A stretch of 64,000 bases of DNA from Halomonas campaniensis (GTDB lineage: Bacteria > Pseudomonadota > Gammaproteobacteria > Pseudomonadales > Halomonadaceae), in the NCBI RefSeq assembly GCF_002211105.1, contig NZ_JPUA01000034.1:484053-548052 (forward strand), read 5' to 3'. The notes below the pieces were generated by a model. It did not search any database and was not told where the DNA came from. It saw nothing but the letters and a program-made list of their open reading frames with translations. The position numbers and the translations under genes were made by a program. The stretch's first letter is position 1, and the number at the start of each line of letters is the position of its first letter. Shown here piece after piece: positions 44,016 through 52,479 of the stretch.

Positions 44016-45200
44016 ATGAGCGAGCCCACCATCAAGCAGGTGCGTGCCTATACCGTCCGGGGTGGCGGTGCTGACTACCATGACCAAGCCGAAGGTCACT
44101 GGATCGATTCCCAAATCGCCACACCCATGAGCAAGTATCCAGAGTACCGCATGACACGCCGAAGCTTTGGACTTAATGTGCTGGGCACCTTGGTGGTTGA
44201 GGTAGAGGCGAGCGATGGAACCGTAGGGTTTGCTGTAACCACCGGTGGTGAAATTGGTGCTTGGATTGTCGAAAAACATCTTGCCCGTTTCATTGAGGGT
44301 AAACAGGTCACTGAAATCGAAAAAATTTGGGATCAGATGTTTAACGCCACACTCTATTACGGTCGAAAAGGGGTGGTGATTAATACAATTTCCTGTGTTG
44401 ATCTGGCACTTTGGGATCTGCTGGGTAAGGTGCGACAACTGCCGGTACACCAGCTATTAGGTGGCCCGGTTCGCGATGAACTGGTGTTTTACGCCACCGG
44501 CGCACGCCCAGACCTCGCTAAGGAAATGGGCTTTATTGGTGGCAAGATGCCTCTCGTTCATGGGCCTGCTGAAGGCGATGAAGGGCTACAAAAGAACCTC
44601 GAGCACCTGGCAAAGATGCGTAGCGCTGTCGGCGATGACTTCTGGCTGATGTATGACTGCTGGATGAGCCTTGATGTCAATTACGCCACTCGGCTAGCTC
44701 AGGGAGCCCAGGCGTACGATCTGAAGTGGATCGAAGAGGCGCTTCCGCCCGATGACTACTGGGGCTACGCGCAGCTCAAGCGCGATGTACCCAAAGGCAT
44801 GCTGGTGAATACCGGTGAGCACGAGGCCACCCGTTGGGGCTTCCGTATGCTGCTGGAAATGGAGTGCTGTGACGTTATCCAACCGGATGTGGGGTGGTGC
44901 GGTGGGATTACTGAGCTGATCAAGATTTCAGCGCTGGCCGATGCGCACAACAAGCTGGTTGTACCCCACGGCTCGTCGGTCTATAGCTACCACTTTGTAA
45001 TCACACGCCATAACAGCCCGTTCGCTGAGTTCTTGATGATGGCGCCGAAAGCCGATGAGGTCGTGCCCATGTTTAATCCGTTGTTGCTGGATGAGCCGGT
45101 GCCTGAAAACGGTCGTATGGCGGCTTCTAAACTCGACAAGCCAGGGTTTGGTGTACGCCTTAATCCGGATTGTGAACTTTCTAGGCCTTACCAACATTAA
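44016..45200 (+). CDS. rhmD: L-rhamnonate dehydratase
   Basis: It dehydrates L-rhamnonate (also L-mannonate/L-lyxonate in some members) to 2-keto-3-deoxy-L-rhamnonate. 394 residues of the enolase superfamily. Family text is seen in [68 protein letters not shown] and [13 protein letters not shown], which holds the catalytic His region. GAGGAG precedes the ATG. It is first in the rhmD-TRAP-rhmA-aldA unit. Confidence 0.94.
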   Translation: MSEPTIKQVRAYTVRGGGADYHDQAEGHWIDSQIATPMSKYPEYRMTRRSFGLNVLGTLVVEVEASDGTVGFAVTTGGEIGAWIVEKHLARFIEGKQVTEIEKIWDQMFNATLYYGRKGVVINTISCVDLALWDLLGKVRQLPVHQLLGGPVRDELVFYATGARPDLAKEMGFIGGKMPLVHGPAEGDEGLQKNLEHLAKMRSAVGDDFWLMYDCWMSLDVNYATRLAQGAQAYDLKWIEEALPPDDYWGYAQLKRDVPKGMLVNTGEHEATRWGFRMLLEMECCDVIQPDVGWCGGITELIKISALADAHNKLVVPHGSSVYSYHFVITRHNSPFAEFLMMAPKADEVVPMFNPLLLDEPVPENGRMAASKLDKPGFGVRLNPDCELSRPYQH

Positions 45201-45274
45201 AATTATGGCCTGATAAGCATTGTTTCCGCTAAAAAGTAGGGAACTTAAACCAAGTAATATCAGAGGAAACTACA

Positions 45275-46279
45275 ATGAAAATGAATAACACCTCACGTCT
45301 TTCAATCTCTAAATTGACCACAATTGGTGCCGCAGGGCTGCTCTTCATGATGCCCTTTGGCACTGCCTATGCTGAAACGAAAATTCGTTTCGCACACCAT
45401 ATTTCAACTGATTCCGAGCAGCATTTAGCGGCTGAAAGATTCCGCGATCTAGCAGCTGAGTACAGTGACGGTGAAGTACAGGTTGAAATCTTTCCCGCCG
45501 GACAAATGGGAGGGCAAAGAGAGATTATTGAGTCGGTCGAGTTTGGCGTACTAGAGATGGGATACGGTGAGTCAGGTCTATATGCCAACTACGTGCCCGA
45601 ATTTGGCTTATTGACGCTACCTTACCTTTATCGCGACGTTGATCACTGGGAAAACGTGGTGACAGGTGAAATAGGGGATCAGTTGATTGAACAATTGGTT
45701 ACTACTTCCGGAGTCAGGCCGCTTAACTGGATTTTGGCAGGCTATCGAGATACCTATCTAGCCGAAGGCCAAATCGATGGCCCGGACGATTTCAATAACT
45801 TGAAAATTCGCGTACCGGAATCCCCCGTGTTTGTGGGCACCTTCTCCGCACTGGAAGCTCAGCCGACGCCTGTGCCCATGCCGGAAGTCTACACCGCGTT
45901 ACAGGCAGGTGTTGTCGATGCCATGGAAGGCACCCCAGAAGTTGGTTACACCTTCCGCATATTTGAGGTAGCCGAGTCACTGTCCAAAACACGTCATATT
46001 CTTTTCGATGGTAGTTTTGCCATCAACGAGTCCTTTTACAACAACCTTTCTGATAGTGACCGTGAAGCGGTAAGCCGGGCCGCACGGGAAGCGGCAGAAA
46101 TGCAGCGCAGTGAGTGGTTTGAGCGTGAGCAGTCCTGGTTTAGCCAGCTTGAAGAAGAGGGAATCGCCATCAATGAGGTGGATCCCGTGCCCTTCCAGGA
46201 AGCACTGGCAGGCTTCCGTGAGGAGTTTGCTGCCAATATGGGTGCCGTAGAACTCCTTGAGTCCATTGGGCAGCAGTGA
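45275..46279 (+). CDS. TRAP transporter solute-binding protein (DctP family)
   Basis: 334 residues with a signal peptide (cleavage after GTAYA) and the DctP start ETKIRFAHHISTDSEQHLAAERF. The ligand-carboxylate arginine region is FNNLKIRVPESPVF. Given its neighbours it most likely binds L-rhamnonate or a related hexonate. A GAGG site precedes the ATG. Confidence 0.92.
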   Translation: MKMNNTSRLSISKLTTIGAAGLLFMMPFGTAYAETKIRFAHHISTDSEQHLAAERFRDLAAEYSDGEVQVEIFPAGQMGGQREIIESVEFGVLEMGYGESGLYANYVPEFGLLTLPYLYRDVDHWENVVTGEIGDQLIEQLVTTSGVRPLNWILAGYRDTYLAEGQIDGPDDFNNLKIRVPESPVFVGTFSALEAQPTPVPMPEVYTALQAGVVDAMEGTPEVGYTFRIFEVAESLSKTRHILFDGSFAINESFYNNLSDSDREAVSRAAREAAEMQRSEWFEREQSWFSQLEEEGIAINEVDPVPFQEALAGFREEFAANMGAVELLESIGQQ

Positions 46280-46299
46280 CGCTGAAAAGGAGCTCGCAA

Positions 46300-46779
46300 A
46301 TGCGTCGTTATCTGGATAATGCATTTGCCACCCTTGGCGCCATGACCGTCGCCATCTTTGCGGCGATCATGGCGTTGATTTTCATACAGGTCATCAACCG
46401 ATTTCTCCTGGGGCTGCCACTTTTCTGGACAGAAGAAGTGGTGAGGATGCTACTGGTTTGGTTGGTACTTATGGGAACCCCTGTGGTGGTTTACAAATGC
46501 GATGACATAAAGGTGGAGCTGTTTCGGTTTAACAACGATCGCTTTGAAAGGATAAGGCGTTTCGTGGTAGCAGCCATCTCAATCATTTTCTGTGCCGTTT
46601 TAGCCTATTGGGGGTACCTATTCACACTACGCGCTTTGGGCACCATGCAACCCTCGTTGGGTATTTCTAGGGCTTGGCTGTATGCACCCATCCCCATTGG
46701 GGGTGTGCTGACGATCCTTGCTTTCATTGTTCGTCGTGATGAAGTGAAAAAAGTATCAGGCGTAGAGGAGCTACTATGA
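46300..46779 (+). CDS. TRAP transporter small membrane subunit (DctQ family)
   Basis: About 159 residues with four membrane segments and the family motif QVINRFLLGLPLFWTEEVVRMLLVW (seen in two parts). AAGGAG lies before the ATG at 46300; the GTG at 46276, overlapping the dctP stop, is less likely. Its stop overlaps the dctM start (ATGA). Confidence 0.9.
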   Translation: MRRYLDNAFATLGAMTVAIFAAIMALIFIQVINRFLLGLPLFWTEEVVRMLLVWLVLMGTPVVVYKCDDIKVELFRFNNDRFERIRRFVVAAISIIFCAVLAYWGYLFTLRALGTMQPSLGISRAWLYAPIPIGGVLTILAFIVRRDEVKKVSGVEELL

Positions 46780-48059
46780 TCGTTGCCTTAATGTTTGGAT
46801 TATTTACAGCTCTTCTAGCTTTTGGCGTGCCCATCGCCTTCGCCATGGGGCTTAGTGCTGTTGCTGTACTGGTCATTGATGGCGGGGTACCGCTTCTGGT
46901 GTTGCCTCAGCGCTTTTTCAGCTCTTTGGATAGCTTTCCCTTACTGGCCATCCCGCTCTACATCTTTGCCGGTAATCTAATGAATTACGGTGGTATCACT
47001 TCGGCAATCGTTGGCTTTTCACGCTCACTAGTGGGTCATATAAGGGGCGGGTTAGGTCAGGTGAATATCATGACGAGCGTGCTGTTCTCGGGAATCTCCG
47101 GTTCGGCTTCGGCAGATGTGGCTGCGGTCGGAGGAATGATGATTCCGGCAATGAAAAAGGAGGGCTACAAGCCAGAATGGGCGGTAGTGATTACTGCCGC
47201 TTCGGCAATCTTGGGGCCCATTATTCCACCTAGCCTACTCATGGTGATCTATGGGGCCATGACGGGGCTCTCCATTGGCACGCTGTTTTTGGCCGGTATC
47301 GTTCCAGGCCTGTTTCTCGCCATGATCATGATGGCACTGGTTTACTGGAAAGCTGATGAGATCGGCGCACCTCGTCACCTCAGAGCCAGCCTGGGCGAAA
47401 CCGGCAAGGTGTTTTTGAAAGCAGCACCCGCGATGGTGATGCCGGTGATCATTGTAGGGGGTATCCAGAGTGGTTTATTCACGCCTACCGAGGCAGGCAT
47501 TGTGGCCGTTGCCTATGGGCTCGGTTTTGGTCTGCTTTCTCATCGCCTGAATGTCAAAAATACCTACCGCTTCGCCCTTCAGTCGGTGGTTACCTCAGCG
47601 AGCATTCTGATCATCCTCGGCAGTGCCGCTTTGTTTAGTTGGATCATTGCCCGAGAGGGTGTACCCGCCACATTAGCTACTTGGCTTTCTAGTATCACCA
47701 GCGAGCCAGCTATCGTACTGCTGCTTATCGTGCTGGTACTGATCCTAGTCGGCATGTTTATCGAAACAATTTCAGCGCTAATCTTGATGGTGCCGATACT
47801 GACACCTATTGCCCAAATGTTCGGGTTCGACATGATCCACTTTTCAGTCGTGGTCATTATTGCGCTGCTTTTAGGTTCGCTGACGCCACCAGTGGCTTTA
47901 ATCGTTCTATTGGGGTGCAAGATCGCTGAGGTTGATTACATGAAGACAATGCGCCCACTCGTGCCTTTCTTTATGGTTCTCGTTATTGGGTTGCTATGCA
48001 TCATGTATTTACCCTTCTTAACACTTGGCTTACCTGGCCTGCTTGGGGCTTTTGACTAG
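46776..48059 (+). CDS. TRAP transporter large membrane subunit (DctM family)
   Basis: 427 residues, about 12 membrane segments, with VLFSGISGSASADVAAVG, IIPPSLLMVIYGAMTG and PTEAGIVAVAYGLG. It forms the sodium-driven pore of the TRAP system and is translationally coupled to dctQ. Confidence 0.94.
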   Translation: MIVALMFGLFTALLAFGVPIAFAMGLSAVAVLVIDGGVPLLVLPQRFFSSLDSFPLLAIPLYIFAGNLMNYGGITSAIVGFSRSLVGHIRGGLGQVNIMTSVLFSGISGSASADVAAVGGMMIPAMKKEGYKPEWAVVITAASAILGPIIPPSLLMVIYGAMTGLSIGTLFLAGIVPGLFLAMIMMALVYWKADEIGAPRHLRASLGETGKVFLKAAPAMVMPVIIVGGIQSGLFTPTEAGIVAVAYGLGFGLLSHRLNVKNTYRFALQSVVTSASILIILGSAALFSWIIAREGVPATLATWLSSITSEPAIVLLLIVLVLILVGMFIETISALILMVPILTPIAQMFGFDMIHFSVVVIIALLLGSLTPPVALIVLLGCKIAEVDYMKTMRPLVPFFMVLVIGLLCIMYLPFLTLGLPGLLGAFD

Positions 48060-48080
48060 TACCACTGGAGTGTAACGACG

Positions 48081-48878
48081 ATGGAAATGCCCGTTAATAC
48101 ATTTAAAAGCGCACTGGCTAAAAGTGACCCCATGTGGGGTTGCTGGGCTGGTTTTGCGACTGGTTATGCCGCTGAAATAGTGGCGAGCACTGGTTTTGAT
48201 TGGTTACTGATTGATGGTGAGCATGCCCCCAATACGGTGCCGACTATTTTGGCTCAACTACAGGCAGTGGCGCCCTATTCAGCGGCGCCGGTGGTTCGCA
48301 GCGTTAACCAGGACGCTGCGTTGATCAAACAACTACTCGACATTGGCGTTCAGACACTGATGGTGCCCATGGTGGAAAGCGGTGATCAAGCTGCGGCCCT
48401 GGTACGTGCTACCCGCTATCCCCCCAATGGCATCCGTGGCGTTGGTGGCGGACTAGTGCGGGCAACGCGCTGGGATGGCGTGGATGACTACCTAAAGAAG
48501 GCGCATGAGTCGCTTTGCCTAATCGTGCAAGTTGAATCCCCTAAGGGCGTTGAGCAGGCAGAGGCGATTGCAACAACTGATGGCGTTGATGCGGTCTTTA
48601 TTGGCCCGGCGGATCTCTCGGTAGGAATGGGACATCCAGGCAATCCAGGGCACCCAGACGTTCAAAAAGCTATTGAGAAGGTGATTAAAACGGTACAGGC
48701 GGTGGGTAAGCCGGTGGGAATCCTGGCGCCGCTTGAAGGTGACGCACGCCGCTACCAGGCACTTGGCTGCCAGTTTATTGCGGTGGGGATCGATATTAGC
48801 CTTCTTCGCCAGGGCGCGCTGGCAACCGTTGCGCGTTACAAGGGACAAGCGGCAAGCCAGGCATCCAGTACTTATTAA
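48081..48878 (+). CDS. rhmA: 2-keto-3-deoxy-L-rhamnonate aldolase
   Basis: It cleaves 2-keto-3-deoxy-L-rhamnonate to pyruvate and L-lactaldehyde. 265 residues of the HpcH/HpaI class II aldolase family. The metal and substrate residues lie in WLLIDGEHAPNT (catalytic His), VPMVESGDQA, LIVQVESPKGVEQA and VFIGPADLSVGMG. The match to E. coli RhmA/YfaU as I recall it is close (ATRYPPNGIRGVG). It lies 21 bp after dctM. Confidence 0.93.
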   Translation: MEMPVNTFKSALAKSDPMWGCWAGFATGYAAEIVASTGFDWLLIDGEHAPNTVPTILAQLQAVAPYSAAPVVRSVNQDAALIKQLLDIGVQTLMVPMVESGDQAAALVRATRYPPNGIRGVGGGLVRATRWDGVDDYLKKAHESLCLIVQVESPKGVEQAEAIATTDGVDAVFIGPADLSVGMGHPGNPGHPDVQKAIEKVIKTVQAVGKPVGILAPLEGDARRYQALGCQFIAVGIDISLLRQGALATVARYKGQAASQASSTY

Positions 48879-48986
48879 CTCAATGTTTGTCAGTAATAAA
48901 CATTTCTTAATCCGACACTTATCACTTTAGCTCTTCCCAACAGGTGGTCTCGTTGAGGCCAATATAATGACAATAGGAGTACTAAG

Positions 48987-50423
48987 ATGACACAGCCAAC
49001 TATTTATCAAAACTATATCAACGGCGCATTTGAAGCGTCCCAGCAGCACCTGGAAGTATTTAACCCTGCCAACCAGACATTACTATCGCGTGTTCCCGCC
49101 TCAAGTGCAGACGATGTCGAACGAGCGTTAGATGCTGCGCGTGGAGCGCAAAAAAGTTGGGCAGCGACGCCTGCCGTTGAGCGTGCGGCTTTTCTACATC
49201 GTTTAGCCAATAAACTGCGTGATAACGTTGCCCGTTTGGCACGTACGATTACGGAAGAGCAGGGAAAAATCAGTGGGTTGGCAGAAGTTGAAGTGAATTT
49301 TACCGCCGACTATTTGGATTATATGGCCGAGTGGGGGCGTCGCATTGAAGGTGAAATCATTCAAAGCGACCGCCCTAAAGAGAGCATTTTTCTTTTCCGT
49401 AAGCCGCTTGGAGTGGTGGCGGGTATTTTGCCTTGGAACTTCCCGTTCTTCCTGATCGCACGTAAGATGGCGCCGGCATTGGTCACGGGTAATACCATCG
49501 TGATTAAGCCCAGCGAAGAAACACCCAATAACTGTTTTGAGTTCGCCCGTCTGCTAGATGAAGTGGGGTTGCCAAAAGGTGTCTTCAACGTGGTGAGCGG
49601 CACGGGCGCTGAAGCGGGCAACGCCCTTACCGCTAGCCAGCAGGTCGATATGATTAGCTTTACGGGCAGCGTGGAAACGGGTTCACGCATTATGGCCAAC
49701 GCCGCTAACAATATCACCAAGCTCAACCTGGAGTTGGGTGGTAAAGCCCCCGCTATTGTGCTGGATGATGCGGATCTTGACCTAGCGGTGAAAGCGATCC
49801 GCAGTTCACGGATTATCAATACCGGGCAGGTATGCAATTGTGCCGAACGCGTTTACGTTCAGCGGGGCGTTGCGGATGAGTTTATTGCGCGTATTGCTAA
49901 AGCGATGGAATCCACCCGCTATGGTGATCCGCTAGCGGATAGTGATGTTGAGATGGGTCCCATGATCAACCGAGCAGGCCTGGATAAAGTGGCCCAAATG
50001 GTAGAAACCGCTCGTGGGAATGGGGCTGAGTTGATTACCGGCGGTAATGTCGCGGATCTGGGGGCCGGCTTCCACTATCAGCCGACGGTGCTGGCGGGCT
50101 GTCGCCAAGACATGGCCATTATGCGCCAGGAGATTTTTGGCCCGGTTCTGCCCATTCAAATCATCGATACCCTTGATGAAGCTATAGCACTGGCCAATGA
50201 TTGTGAATATGGCCTTACCTCATCGATTTATACCCGGAGTCTTAATAACGCAATGCAGGCCTGCCGTGAGCTTGATTTTGGTGAGACCTATATCAACCGA
50301 GAGAACTTTGAAGCTATGCAAGGCTTCCACGCTGGCGTACGAAAGTCAGGTATTGGCGGGGCGGATGGTAAGCACGGTCTTTATGAATATACCCATAGCC
50401 ATGTGGTGTATCTAGAGGGCTAA
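48987..50423 (+). CDS. aldA: Lactaldehyde dehydrogenase AldA
   Basis: It oxidises L-lactaldehyde to L-lactate with NAD. 478 residues with catalytic C283 in NTGQVCNCAERVYV, E249 in NLELGGKAPAI and GILPWNFPFFLIARKMAPAL. The C-terminal text FGETYINRENFEAMQGFHAG matches what I recall of E. coli AldA. It closes the L-rhamnonate unit, 108 bp after rhmA. Confidence 0.95.
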   Translation: MTQPTIYQNYINGAFEASQQHLEVFNPANQTLLSRVPASSADDVERALDAARGAQKSWAATPAVERAAFLHRLANKLRDNVARLARTITEEQGKISGLAEVEVNFTADYLDYMAEWGRRIEGEIIQSDRPKESIFLFRKPLGVVAGILPWNFPFFLIARKMAPALVTGNTIVIKPSEETPNNCFEFARLLDEVGLPKGVFNVVSGTGAEAGNALTASQQVDMISFTGSVETGSRIMANAANNITKLNLELGGKAPAIVLDDADLDLAVKAIRSSRIINTGQVCNCAERVYVQRGVADEFIARIAKAMESTRYGDPLADSDVEMGPMINRAGLDKVAQMVETARGNGAELITGGNVADLGAGFHYQPTVLAGCRQDMAIMRQEIFGPVLPIQIIDTLDEAIALANDCEYGLTSSIYTRSLNNAMQACRELDFGETYINRENFEAMQGFHAGVRKSGIGGADGKHGLYEYTHSHVVYLEG

Positions 50424-50440
50424 TAATGGCTTGCAGCGAA

Positions 50441-50471
50441 ACGCCCCGGCCACTTCCTGTGACCGGGGCGT
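50441..50471. terminator. Hairpin between convergent aldA and DUF1127-like genes
   Basis: ACGCCCCGG-CAC and GTG-CCGGGGCGT pair around 5 bases. There is no clear T run on either strand, so this is only a possible bidirectional terminator. Confidence 0.4.
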
Positions 50472-50474
50472 CGG

Positions 50475-50723
50475 CTACGCCAAACTACTCCCGCAGTGGG
50501 GACATTTCTCGTAGGCGTCGCGGGTTTCAGCCTGAAGGCGCTGGTTGCGCTGGCTTGGCTCCTCTACGCCGTGAATGGATACTAGCTGGCCCTGCTCCCA
50601 GCGTAGGCCAATATCTTTCAACAGGTGCGGGTCATGAAAGCGCGGATCTTCGTAAAAGCGCCGCTGGTTACGATAGTGAGTGAAAGCGCTGAGTAGTTTG
50701 CGGGTCATTGTTGCGATTGCCAT
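50475..50723 (-). CDS. DUF1127-like small protein with C-terminal CxxC
   Basis: 82 residues. The N-terminal half (TRKLLSAFTHYRNQRRFYED then HLLKDIGLRWEQG) is the DUF1127/YjiS-like helical motif, here ending in DIGL. The extra C-terminal half ends with CPHCGSSL, a single CxxC knuckle. AGGAG lies 8 bases before the ATG at 50723; the longer frame upstream has no such signal. DUF1127 proteins are linked to stress and sRNA/phosphate responses in other proteobacteria. The function here is unknown. Confidence 0.75.
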   Translation of the reverse strand: MAIATMTRKLLSAFTHYRNQRRFYEDPRFHDPHLLKDIGLRWEQGQLVSIHGVEEPSQRNQRLQAETRDAYEKCPHCGSSLA

Positions 50724-50944
50724 GGGGCGGTCTCCTGGGTTAGGAGGCCGGGCAACATCGCGATCAGGGAGTCTCAAAGGTAACGATAAAACAACATGGC
50801 CGCGACACCTGCCGCGGCCAGTTTTCTCATTACATCTCTGGCGCGCGACAACAACAAGCTGATACCGCATTATTAATAATGCGATGCAGCTTATTCATTC
50901 GTGTCGCGGGGATTTGCCAGCGCATGATGAGGTCTCTGAGAATT

Positions 50945-50968
50945 ATTACGTTAAGAAAATTACGTTAA
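50945..50968. repeat. Direct repeat ATTACGTTAA
   Basis: Two copies of the decamer start 14 bp apart, between the DUF1127-like gene and the response regulator. This may be chance or a small binding site. Confidence 0.3.
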
Positions 50969-50990
50969 TCAAATTCTGGTTAATAAAACC

Positions 50991-51015
50991 AAGCTTCCTT
51001 TTAAAGGCAGCTTTT
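50991..51015 (-). terminator. Probable terminator of the response regulator gene
   Basis: On the minus strand AAGCTGCCTTT pairs with AAAGGAAGCTT (one internal mismatch) and is followed by GGTTTTATT. It lies about 45 bp after the stop codon. Confidence 0.45.
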
Positions 51016-51059
51016 ATCTTTTAACCGATGCTTATATGAGCGTCAAGTCTAGATGCCAT

Positions 51060-51773
51060 CTAGTTAGCGACTTGTGCTATAGAGGTGGTTTGGCAGGTCT
51101 CCATGCGATACCCCGACTGGTAAACGCTGCGAAGACGCAGGCCGTGCCGTCCATCCAACTCCAACTTACGACGTAGGCGGCTTACATGGGTATCTACGGT
51201 TCGCGTTGAAACGTCCCCTTTGATACCCCATACCAACTCTAATAAATGCGCACGGGTAATCAGTTCACCGATTTTTGAGAAGAAGAGCGCCGCTAATCGA
51301 TACTCACGCTCGGTTAAATCAACGGCGTTGCCCGCAACACTGATGTAGTGCTCTTCGGTGTGCAGAGTAAAGGTCTCTGGGCAAGCGGGAGCTGGGCGAG
51401 GAGTGGTATATCCGGATCGTCTACCTAGTGCGCTTACTCTGGCAATAAGCTCACTGGGGCGCAGGGGTTTCGCAAGGAAATCGTCGGCACCCTGTTCGAG
51501 CGCTTTAACGACGTCGTCTTCACCCTGGCTAGCGGTAATAAACAGGATTGGCCCGCGCCAGCTGTCATGTTGGCGCAGGTGGGCAACCACATCCATGCCG
51601 TCACTGTCGGGCAACCACCAGTCGATAATCAAAAAATCAAATGATCGTTGCTGGGTCGCGCGACGCAGCTCGTTGGCGCGGGTAAATAAAGAAACCTGAT
51701 GGCCTGCCGTGAGTAGACACTGCTCAATAAAAGCCTGCTGATCAATATCATCTTCAAGTACGCCAATATGCAT
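51060..51773 (-). CDS. Response regulator, OmpR/PhoB type
   Basis: 237 residues. The receiver domain (1-118) has the acidic pocket E7-D8-D9, phospho-acceptor D51 in LIIDWWLPDSDG, and the lysine in FLAKPLRP. The C-terminal winged helix (about 135-230) has DLTEREYRLAALFFSKIGEL and VDTHVSRLRRKLEL. It is divergent from a periplasmic protein and a hybrid kinase, which are the likely partners. Confidence 0.92.
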   Translation of the reverse strand: MHIGVLEDDIDQQAFIEQCLLTAGHQVSLFTRANELRRATQQRSFDFLIIDWWLPDSDGMDVVAHLRQHDSWRGPILFITASQGEDDVVKALEQGADDFLAKPLRPSELIARVSALGRRSGYTTPRPAPACPETFTLHTEEHYISVAGNAVDLTEREYRLAALFFSKIGELITRAHLLELVWGIKGDVSTRTVDTHVSRLRRKLELDGRHGLRLRSVYQSGYRMETCQTTSIAQVAN

Positions 51774-51942
51774 GGTGATCCCCTGTATTACCGTCTTATA
51801 AGCGTCACACGCGTAGTAGCTACAAACTCATGCGTTAAGTTTAGTTGATGATGGTGCGTTGACACAAAGGTTCACAGTTTGTCCGCAGACGGCCGATATA
51901 TACTGCTTGCACTCTTTATCGCTCATACCGAGGTGCAGCTTA

Positions 51943-52461
51943 ATGCGTGGTTCTTTGGTTTCTAAAAGCAAGGTTTTAATCGCCGCAGTGGGGCTTGCCT
52001 TGCTGTCGCCGCCCCTGGCTAGTGCGCTGGAAGTACCTGAAGGCCCGGTGATATTGGTAGTGAGTGGAAAGGTGGGGCAGACTAATGTGGGTGACGAAGC
52101 CCATTTTGATAAAGCGATGCTAGCAAGCTTAGGGCAGCACGAAACGATTACCCGTACGCCCTGGCACGACGGCGTGATTGGCTTCTCAGGCCCCTTGGTG
52201 CGAACTATTCTGGAAGCCGCCGATGCCGAGGGGGAGAATATTCGTGTGGTAGCGTTGAATGAGTACGCCGCGACAGTGCCCGTCAGTGATTTTGAGGATT
52301 ATGATGTCATTCTTGCCATGCAGGCAAACGGTCAAGCGCTGCGAGTTCGTGACCAGGGGCCACTGTTTGTCATTTACCCTTTTGACCAGCACCCCGAGTT
52401 GCTAAATGAAGAGATATTTTCGCGCTCTGTGTGGCAGGTGGCGCGCATCGACGTTAAATAA
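51943..52461 (+). CDS. Periplasmic oxidoreductase molybdopterin-binding-fold protein without cysteine
   Basis: 172 residues with a signal peptide (VLIAAVGLALLSPPLASA). The mature part resembles a shortened sulphite oxidase/YedY-type molybdopterin-binding domain (GFSGPLVRTILEAADAEGEN, VVALNEYAATVPVSDF, LFVIYPFD). It has no cysteine at all, so the usual molybdenum ligand is missing and catalysis is unlikely. It lies 18 bp before the hybrid kinase and may act as its periplasmic sensing partner. The ATG at 51943 has GAGGTG upstream. Confidence 0.78.
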   Translation: MRGSLVSKSKVLIAAVGLALLSPPLASALEVPEGPVILVVSGKVGQTNVGDEAHFDKAMLASLGQHETITRTPWHDGVIGFSGPLVRTILEAADAEGENIRVVALNEYAATVPVSDFEDYDVILAMQANGQALRVRDQGPLFVIYPFDQHPELLNEEIFSRSVWQVARIDVK

Positions 52462-52479
52462 AATAATCGGACAATTGCC

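Noticed and set aside
50441..50471. Hairpin as a definite rho-independent terminator
   Set aside because: The stem is strong but no T run follows on either strand; it is kept only as a low-confidence feature.
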